Below are positions 1 to 5,610 of a DNA stretch of 22,649 bases, in pieces. Made by a program: the position numbers and the translations under genes. Numbering within the stretch: position 1 is the stretch's first letter; each line of letters begins with the position of its first letter. The stretch comes from JAWKUK01 sp964402175 (GTDB taxonomy: Bacteria > Planctomycetota > UBA1135 > GCA-002686595). The notes beneath the pieces were generated by a model. The model saw only the letters and a list, made by a program, of their open reading frames with translations. It had not been told where the DNA came from and searched no databases. The DNA is taken from positions 1 to 22,649 of the forward strand of contig CAYOBN010000085.1 of the NCBI GenBank assembly GCA_964402175.1. The letters are read 5' to 3'.

Positions 1-259
1 CAGAGCCGCCTCCCTGCGCCACCGCCCAGACCCAAGGGAAAGAACGAGAGAAGGAACCCGTCCGTCCCCGAAGGGCGCGCCGCTTGCCCGCCCGCGGTCG
101 CCCCACGGGGACCGACAACTTCCCGCCCCCGCTCTTCCTCTCGTGTCCGGGCAACCCGCAGCCCCCGCCCCCACCCCTCTCGAGATCCGCCCCCCGACGG
201 CCCAAGTGACCCGTCACCCCAAATCGATGCCGGACGAGGGGTTTCGGGCCTCAGAGTCG
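1..259. other. window edge, no gene recognised
   Basis: This stretch is C-rich on the plus strand and lies downstream of the minus-strand porin. I found no convincing coding frame, RNA gene or strong terminator in it. A weak inverted repeat (GACGG / CCGTC around 196-215) might form a small hairpin after the porin, but it is too short to call. Confidence 0.4.
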
Positions 260-1621
260 CTAGAAGAGCAACTGCGCCCGGATGGTGAAGATGTCGTCGT
301 ACTCGGCAGCCGCGGTGTCTGCATCGCCGCCCTGCGTATCGACGATATGCGTCCAGTTCAGCATGTAGCGGACGCTCGGCGACCAGTACCAGTTCAGGCT
401 CAAGTTCGCGGTTTGCTCCATGCCCCCATCGACGCCGCCATCGGATAGGTCGAGCTCTGCGAAGCGCACCGCCAGCTCCCAGGCATCTTCATCCTCGGAG
501 GCGGCCGTCAGGCGCTTGAACTCCCCTTCGTCGAGTCGATACGCGGCCGCCCGCGACTCACCCGTCAAGGAGTAGGCCGCGAAGACGTGCCACGAGCGGA
601 ACTGAAGGTCCTGGCCGGGGACGTCGACGTCCATGAAGTTGAGCTCGCCGCCGAGGGAGAAGGGCCCGTCGACGAGGGCGAACTCCGGTCCGTAGAGCGT
701 GACATCGTCGACCGCATTGATGGTCCCAGTATCGACGACCGAGAACGACGACATGTTGGTGGTCTCGTCGCGCAGACGGATGCTCTGCGTACCGTCCTCG
801 ATGCTGCGGATGGCCGCGCGCAGACCGAGGTGTACGACACGTGTGTCGTTGTGGAGCGGTGAATACACCACCCGCCCGACCTGAGCGTAACCCTCGTCCC
901 CGTCCGCCCCAGGGGAGACGCCCTCACCGAAGACTCCCGCGGCCCAGAAGAGCGACTCGGTGAAGCCCTGCGCGCGGACCCCGATCGCGCGATCGATGAA
1001 GGGGATGATGAGGGCGTTGTCGATGCTGCGCTCGACGAACGGCATGTCGTTCGAGCTCTCCTCGACCGCCAAGCTGTACGGCTGCTTCTGGACACCGATC
1101 GAGAGCAAGCGATCTTCGCCGAGGTCCTTCTGGAAGCGGAAGTCCTTCAGCGAGGTGCGGTTGTCACCGAAATCGACTTCGCCGAACCATCCGATGCCAT
1201 CGGGGAGCGTCCCGCGCATCTCGAAGCGGGCGCGGCGGATCTCGGTGCCGTCCTGGATCTCGTCCTCATCGGTCCCGTTCTCGCGGGTGTGGAAGTTGCC
1301 GTCGAGGTGCAGGCGCCCCCCGATGCGCATGGAGTACTCTCCGTCCTCGGAGCGGAACTGGAGCCCGCCCGCGCCGACCCTGGCGACCTGGTGGGCTGGC
1401 CTCGGCTCGACCTGCTCGGCCCGCAGGGCCTCAGCCTGCTCGGGTCGCAGGGTCCCGTTCTCGACGAGCATCTGGATCAGGTCGGGCGCCGCACCACCGT
1501 CCTGGCCCTCCACGGGCACCACGGGGGCTGCAGCGGTGCCGACGTGCTGGTGCGTGACCGCGACTTGGCATCCGGATGCGAGGACGAAGAGAGGGGGCAG
1601 CAGGTTGGCGCGGAAGGTCAT
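260..1621 (-). CDS. phosphate-selective porin O/P-type outer membrane protein
   Basis: A 453-residue outer-membrane beta-barrel protein resembling the OprO/OprP (phosphate-selective porin) family. Such porins let anions, often phosphate or polyphosphate, cross the outer membrane. The N-terminus has a hydrophobic segment ending in LASGC at residue 18, which looks like a lipoprotein signal. Residues about 45-70 form a charged helical stretch (around ENGTLRPEQAEALR). After that come alternating amphipathic beta-strands with family-like patterns (MRIGGRLHLDG, RRARFEMRG, WFGEVDFG, AIGVRAQG), and the chain ends in a terminal Phe, as barrel proteins usually do. It is preceded by an AT-rich upstream region of about 170 nt, so it is probably transcribed on its own. 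The substrate cannot be read from sequence. The fold and family call is fairly safe; phosphate specificity is not. Confidence 0.8.
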   Translation of the reverse strand: MTFRANLLPPLFVLASGCQVAVTHQHVGTAAAPVVPVEGQDGGAAPDLIQMLVENGTLRPEQAEALRAEQVEPRPAHQVARVGAGGLQFRSEDGEYSMRIGGRLHLDGNFHTRENGTDEDEIQDGTEIRRARFEMRGTLPDGIGWFGEVDFGDNRTSLKDFRFQKDLGEDRLLSIGVQKQPYSLAVEESSNDMPFVERSIDNALIIPFIDRAIGVRAQGFTESLFWAAGVFGEGVSPGADGDEGYAQVGRVVYSPLHNDTRVVHLGLRAAIRSIEDGTQSIRLRDETTNMSSFSVVDTGTINAVDDVTLYGPEFALVDGPFSLGGELNFMDVDVPGQDLQFRSWHVFAAYSLTGESRAAAYRLDEGEFKRLTAASEDEDAWELAVRFAELDLSDGGVDGGMEQTANLSLNWYWSPSVRYMLNWTHIVDTQGGDADTAAAEYDDIFTIRAQLLF

Positions 1622-1689
1622 TACTTCGCTTAGCTTGACTTGTGTTGGTCTGGCACAGGGGCGAACTCAGGGCCCACAAGCTAGCGAGC

Positions 1690-1790
1690 GCAAAACGATC
1701 AAGTAAGTGGAAATTATTGAATAAAAATACCGCAATCTTAAGGGATACCTTCCACTATCTTTATCATTCCTTAATAGACTTAACACAGAG
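1690..1790 (-). promoter_or_regulatory. AT-rich promoter island upstream of the porin
   Basis: About 100 bp of AT-rich sequence stands out in otherwise GC-rich DNA and lies 70-170 nt upstream of the porin ATG. It contains a 7-bp inverted repeat (AGTGGAA at 1706-1712 and TTCCACT at 1750-1756). On the minus strand it also has three 7-mers at 11-nt intervals (1788-1782, 1777-1771, 1766-1760), which loosely recall the arrangement of a Pho box. I could not fix a -35/-10 pair with confidence. The promoter role is inferred from position and composition. Confidence 0.45.
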
Positions 1791-1799
1791 GCGTCGCCC

Positions 1800-1824
1800 C
1801 AGGGTGCGCTCCGCGCTCCCCCTG
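1800..1824 (-). terminator. possible hairpin after the DUF2490 gene
   Basis: CAGGG (1800-1804) pairs with CCCTG (1820-1824), with an inner GCGC/GCGC pairing. It begins one base after the minus-strand stop at 1826. There is no U-tract, so this is only a weak terminator candidate. Confidence 0.25.
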
Positions 1825-1825
1825 C

Positions 1826-2524
1826 TCACCACGCCATGAACACGTTTACCGACAACACGTGGTTCAGCCCATCGACGCTCGGTCGATCGATCCACTGGTT
1901 AAGGTAACCGACCTCGAGCGTCGTGCGACCCGCCTCGCCCAGGTGCCAGCCGAGGCCCACGAAGGCGCGGTTCTGCCGGAACCCGCGGCGCTGGCCGAAG
2001 TCCGTATCGTGCAGGTCGTAGAAGAGCTCGTCCCAGAGGCTGACGAACGGACCGCGGTCGGCGCCGAGCGGCACCGTCGCCTTGAAGAACTGGCGCAAGC
2101 GCCAGCCCGTCTCCCCTTCACCCTCGAAGAAACGCTGCTCGAGGCGCGTGCGGCCCGCGAGCCGCACGACGGGGTTCGGCACGGAGAACGTCAGTTGCTG
2201 CCAAAGGCGCTGCTCGCGGAACGGACTGCGTCCGTCGGGCTCATTGTGGAAGTAGGCGTAGCCGAACCAGAGGACGACGTCGCGGAAGAGGTTGCGGCCG
2301 ACAGCGGGACGGACGAAGACCGTATCGAGGTCCTCTGCGTCCTCGCGGAAGCGCTCGTGGAGATCGAGCCACCAGCGCCAGGGCGACGGACGCTCGGCGC
2401 TGCCGCCGATGCGACCCTGGCCGAACCACATCAGCCAGAGCTGGCCGTCGTCGCGGGTCTGCGCGAACGCGGGACCACCGCAGCACAGCGCGAGGAGTAC
2501 GCAGGCACGCAGGAGCGCGCGCAT
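1826..2524 (-). CDS. DUF2490-family secreted/outer-membrane protein
   Basis: A 232-residue protein with a clear signal peptide (MRALLRACVLLALCCGGPAFA, cleavage near residue 22). The mature part is rich in Trp, Phe and Arg in alternating strands (WRWWLDLHERF, VVLWFGYAYF, TRLEQRFFEG, WRLRQFFK). It matches the general look of DUF2490, a family of predicted outer-membrane beta-barrels of unknown function. Its ATG overlaps the TGA stop of rpiA by one base (TGATG), so the two are very likely translationally coupled, although no functional link to the pentose phosphate pathway is known. The family assignment comes from pattern memory, not a search. Confidence 0.7.
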   Translation of the reverse strand: MRALLRACVLLALCCGGPAFAQTRDDGQLWLMWFGQGRIGGSAERPSPWRWWLDLHERFREDAEDLDTVFVRPAVGRNLFRDVVLWFGYAYFHNEPDGRSPFREQRLWQQLTFSVPNPVVRLAGRTRLEQRFFEGEGETGWRLRQFFKATVPLGADRGPFVSLWDELFYDLHDTDFGQRRGFRQNRAFVGLGWHLGEAGRTTLEVGYLNQWIDRPSVDGLNHVLSVNVFMAW

Positions 2525-3219
2525 CAGGAGTCACCCAGGAGCTCGACGCTCCCGTCGCTGTCGCCTACCACGATCAGATCCGCCATCGCAACGAAGAGCC
2601 CTGTCTCGACGATCCCCGGGATGCGATCGAGCTCCAGCTCCATGACCGCCGGGTCCTCGATGCCGTCCTCGAAGCGGCAATCGAAGATCTCGTTGCCATT
2701 GTCGGTGAGGTAGACCCCGCCGTCGCGCATCCGCAGCACCGGCTCGATGCCGAGCGCGAGCAGCTCGCGCCGGACGGCGGCGCGGGCGAACGGTACGACC
2801 TCGACGGGCAGCAAGAACGTCGTGCCGAGGCGCGGCACGAGCTTCTCGCGACCGACGACGATCGCCAGGTTCCACGAAGCGTGGGCCACGACCTTCTCGC
2901 GCAGCAGCGCGCCGCCGCCGCCCTTGGTCAGGTGGAACGACGGGTCGACCTCGTCCGCCCCATCGATCGTCAGGTCGATCGAGTCGAGCTCGTCGAGGGA
3001 GACCAGCGGAATGCCGAGCTGGATCGCTTTGCGCTCCGTGTCGACGGAGGTCGGCACCCCGCGCAGGGTGAGGCCCTCCTCGCGGATCCGCTCGGCGAGG
3101 CGCTCGAGCGTATAAGCCACGGTCGACCCCGTCCCGAGGCCGACGACCATACCGTCTTGGACGAGCTCCGCGGCGCGGCGCCCGGCGAGCTGCTTGGGGT
3201 TGTGCGGGGTGCCGTTCAT
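2524..3219 (-). CDS. rpiA: ribose-5-phosphate isomerase A
   Basis: A 231-residue cytoplasmic enzyme that interconverts ribose 5-phosphate and ribulose 5-phosphate in the non-oxidative pentose phosphate pathway. Family motifs are intact: the phosphate loop GLGTGST (27-33), DGADEVD with the catalytic aspartates D86 and D89, and KGGGGALLREK with K99 and E108 (equivalent to E. coli Asp81, Asp84, Lys94 and Glu103). The frame stays open far upstream, but the ATG at 3219 gives the normal family length and places the phosphate loop correctly, so I chose it. The gene is divergent from the VCBS gene (79-bp gap) and overlaps the DUF2490 gene downstream by one base. Confidence 0.95.
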   Translation of the reverse strand: MNGTPHNPKQLAGRRAAELVQDGMVVGLGTGSTVAYTLERLAERIREEGLTLRGVPTSVDTERKAIQLGIPLVSLDELDSIDLTIDGADEVDPSFHLTKGGGGALLREKVVAHASWNLAIVVGREKLVPRLGTTFLLPVEVVPFARAAVRRELLALGIEPVLRMRDGGVYLTDNGNEIFDCRFEDGIEDPAVMELELDRIPGIVETGLFVAMADLIVVGDSDGSVELLGDS

Positions 3220-3288
3220 GGACCCCCATCGTACGGATTCGACACCGCTGCGCGGAGACCCCTGTACCCTCGGGGCGTACCCCTCGAA

Positions 3289-3293
3289 AGGAG
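3289..3293 (+). promoter_or_regulatory. Shine-Dalgarno AGGAG fixing the GTG start of the VCBS gene
   Basis: AGGAG lies five bases before the GTG at 3299. It is one of the few clear ribosome-binding sites in the window and decides the start. A small GGGG/CCCC hairpin (3272-3275 with 3280-3283) lies just upstream of it. The 79-bp divergent spacer between rpiA and this gene must hold both promoters, but I could not assign their boxes. Confidence 0.7.
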
Positions 3294-3298
3294 CCACA

Positions 3299-4390
3299 GT
3301 GCACACGACCCTTCTCCCCCTGCTCGCGCTCGCCGCGGGCGCGCCGAGCGATCCGCCGGCGGTGACCTTCGCTCCGCCCGTGCGCCTCATGGCGGGCGAG
3401 GCGGACCTCGGCGGCAAGCGCCTCTTCCCTTCGCCCGTCCTGCACGACCTCAACGGCGACGGGCACGCCGACATCGTCGTCGGTGACCTGCGCGGCCACT
3501 TGACGATCGCGCCGCGGATCCCAGGCGAGGGCGCGCCGCGCTTCGCCGCCGAAGCCCCTGTGCTGGGCGCCGACGGCAAGCGCATCGACCTCGGCAACTG
3601 GTGATGCATCGGCATGAGTCCACAGTTCGTGGACTTCGACGGTGACGGCCGCCTCGACATCGTCGCAGGCATCTTCGATGGCTCGCCGCACCTCGTGCGC
3701 AGTACGGCCGAAGGTTTCGGAGCGCCAGAGCAGATCCTCGACGAGAACGGCGAGCGCATCGTGCTGAATGCGTTCTGGAACTTCGAGACGAAACAGTGGG
3801 ACGAGACCCGCGAGTACGACGCCCCGGGCCAGAAAGGCAAAGGCCATCTGACGTCGGCCATCGCCTACGACTGGGACGGTGACGGTGACCTCGACCTGCT
3901 CTTGGGCGACCACTCCAGCGGTCAGATCTTCCGCCGCATCAACACGGGCACGGCGAGCGAACCGAAGTTCAGCACCACGAACGAGGTCGTGCTCGCCGCG
4001 GGTAAACCGATCGACGTGCCGGGGACCGTCGCCACGTTGCGTGCGATCGACTGGAACAAAGACGGCTTGCTCGACCTCGTCTGCAGCGGGATGGGCGACG
4101 CCTACGGTTCGGAAGCCAGCGCGGGTGTGTACCTCTACATGAACGTCGGTTCGAAGGAGGCCCCGGCGTTCGGCCCGCGCCAGACGCTGCTCGCGCCGAC
4201 GCCGAAGGGTGGTGCCGAGCCGGTCGCGCCGCACTCTGGGCTCTACGTCGACGCGGGCGACATGGATGGCGACGGCGATCTCGACCTGGTCGTCGGCGGT
4301 TACACACACTGGAGCCCCAAGGACGCGCCCGAGGACAAGCCCAAGCGTCAGTCGTACGTGTGGTGGTACGAGAACACCACGCCGCGCTGA
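3299..4390 (+). CDS. secreted FG-GAP/VCBS repeat protein with in-frame TGA (candidate selenoprotein)
   Basis: A 363-residue protein if TGA codon 102 (3602-3604) is read through. The GTG start has a good Shine-Dalgarno and is followed by a signal peptide (residues 1 to about 15). Five calcium-binding-like FG-GAP/VCBS motifs follow, at about residues 50, 112, 191, 251 and 321 (DLNGDG, DFDGDG, DWDGDG, DWNKDG, DMDGDG). Such repeats build beta-propeller-like extracellular domains; the function here is unknown. The TGA splits the protein between repeats one and two. The frame is unbroken on both sides, there is no indel, and repeat motifs lie on both sides. The local context is NW-TGA-CIGMSPQ, giving an adjacent Sec-Cys pair (102-103); the only other cysteine is C262. 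A SECIS-like hairpin follows. Alternatives are a nonsense mutation or a sequencing error, which would leave a 101-residue fragment. The gene is convergent with the methyltransferase gene, with a 4-nt gap. Confidence 0.75.
3602..3643 (+). promoter_or_regulatory. SECIS-like hairpin after the in-frame TGA of the VCBS gene
   Basis: A perfect 7-bp stem (3617-3623 with 3629-3635, plus a possible G-U pair at 3616/3636) closes a 5-nt loop, AGUUC (3624-3628). The loop starts 19 nt after the TGA and has G as its second base. A possible lower helix is 3608-3611 with 3640-3643. This matches the bacterial SECIS layout as I recall it: a hairpin immediately 3' of the UGA, a short loop, and a G among the first two loop bases. 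Its role in selenocysteine insertion is inferred. Confidence 0.6.
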
Positions 4391-4407
4391 GGTCTCAGAC
4401 CTCGCGC
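4384..4407. terminator. possible bidirectional terminator between convergent genes
   Basis: GCGC (4384-4387) and GAGGT pair with ACCTC and GCGC (4404-4407), with one bulged T at 4388. The hairpin spans both stop codons of the convergent VCBS and methyltransferase genes. There is no U-tract on either side, so the call rests on position and symmetry. Confidence 0.35.
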
Positions 4408-5606
4408 AGTAGATCGAAGAGCCGCTGCCTGCTCGCGCCGAAATACGCGAGCAGCGCAGCGGCTTCGCTGCGACGCGAGCTGCGCCGCTCGCTCTCAAGA
4501 CCTACCGCGCGCCGCGTCGCGAGCAACATCTTGTTCTTGCTGGTATGTTCCAGCGCCACGAACTCGAAGACCTTGGCGTCGTAACCCTCGCCTTCGACGA
4601 GCAGCGCGCGCACGGTGTCGGTCAACATCTCGGCCTCTTGGCCGAGGTGCACACCGAAGCGCAGCAGAGGCGCCAGGGCCGCAGGCGGTTCCAGCTCGGG
4701 CCGCAGCTCTTTGTGGCAACACGGCGAGCACACGAGGACACTGGCGCCCGCACGCATCCCGAGGTCCAGGGCGTGGTCCGTCGCGGTGTCACACGCGTGG
4801 AGCGCGATCATGACGTCGAGGGACCCCACAGCGAACGTCGCGATGTCACCGCGCACGAAGCTGAGCCCGACGCAGCCGGTGTCTGCTGCGACCGTGTTGC
4901 AGAGCCCGACGAGGTCCTCCCGCTGCTCGACGCCGACGGTCTCGACCGCGAGGCCGCGCTCGCGGCGCAAGAACTCGTGCACGGCGAACGTGAGGTACCC
5001 CTTGCCGCAGCCGAAGTCTGCGATGCGGACGCGCTGGCCGGGCACCGACAGCCCTACCGCCGCGATCGCGCCATCGAGCACCTCGACGAACTTGTCGATC
5101 TGCTTGAACTTGCGCGCCATCGCGGCGATGACCGCGCCCTTGGCGTCGGTGACTCCGAGCGCGTGCAGGTAGGCCGCGCTCGTATCGACGTGCCGCCGCT
5201 TCACGCGGTCGTGTGCGGGGCTCGCTGCGGCTCGCTCGGTGCGGACCTTCGCGACCGACAGGCCGAGCTGGCCACGTTTGCCGACCATGAGCTGCAGCTC
5301 CTCGCGCGGTGTCGCGAGGTGCAAGCGCAGGAAACTCGTTCCGCACCACGCACGGACGAGCTCCAGCGCCTCGGCGAGCTCGACGTTGCGCGTCACATCG
5401 CGGGTGGAGTGGTGTAGGACGAACTGGACGAGCCCACGGCCCTGCACCGTGACGAGCCGCCCGTCGATCCGCACCAAGTCGACGGCCGCAGCGGTCGGCT
5501 TCGAAGCGACGAAGCGCACGAGGTCCCCCGCAACGACGGCCCCCTCGAACGCTCGCGTGAAGCGCTCGAGGGGGTCCTGCCCGGTCGGGTTCGAGGGCGC
5601 CGCCAA
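4395..5606 (-). CDS. SAM-dependent methyltransferase (Methyltransf_32-like)
   Basis: A 403-residue protein. Residues 1-180 are an N-terminal domain I do not recognise. The second half is a Rossmann-type methyltransferase domain with the SAM-binding loop ADFGCGKGYLTF (about 196-207), an acidic second-strand end (VGVEQRE), the segment ALHACDTATDHAL (about 268-280) and the cysteine motif SPCCHKE (294-300). These features recall the Methyltransf_32 family; the substrate (RNA, protein or small molecule) is unknown. The chosen start is a TTG four bases after the dsbD stop, so the two are very probably cotranscribed. The TTG lacks a strong Shine-Dalgarno, and the start could lie further in. The stop is an ordinary TGA. 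Confidence 0.75.
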   Translation of the reverse strand: MAAPSNPTGQDPLERFTRAFEGAVVAGDLVRFVASKPTAAAVDLVRIDGRLVTVQGRGLVQFVLHHSTRDVTRNVELAEALELVRAWCGTSFLRLHLATPREELQLMVGKRGQLGLSVAKVRTERAAASPAHDRVKRRHVDTSAAYLHALGVTDAKGAVIAAMARKFKQIDKFVEVLDGAIAAVGLSVPGQRVRIADFGCGKGYLTFAVHEFLRRERGLAVETVGVEQREDLVGLCNTVAADTGCVGLSFVRGDIATFAVGSLDVMIALHACDTATDHALDLGMRAGASVLVCSPCCHKELRPELEPPAALAPLLRFGVHLGQEAEMLTDTVRALLVEGEGYDAKVFEFVALEHTSKNKMLLATRRAVGLESERRSSRRSEAAALLAYFGASRQRLFDLLREV

Positions 5607-5610
5607 GGGC

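Noticed and set aside
1642..1839. Small 65-codon plus-strand ORF in the AT-rich island
   Set aside because: It has no Shine-Dalgarno and no recognisable features, and it overlaps the putative porin promoter.
2524..3861. rpiA frame extended to 445 residues
   Set aside because: The added N-terminus runs across the divergent VCBS gene and has no family similarity. The ATG at 3219 gives the normal RpiA length.
3614..4390. VCBS second half as an independent gene starting at ATG 3614
   Set aside because: There is no Shine-Dalgarno and no signal peptide, and the ATG sits inside the SECIS-like region and just before a repeat that continues the upstream frame. Read-through from 3299 explains it better.
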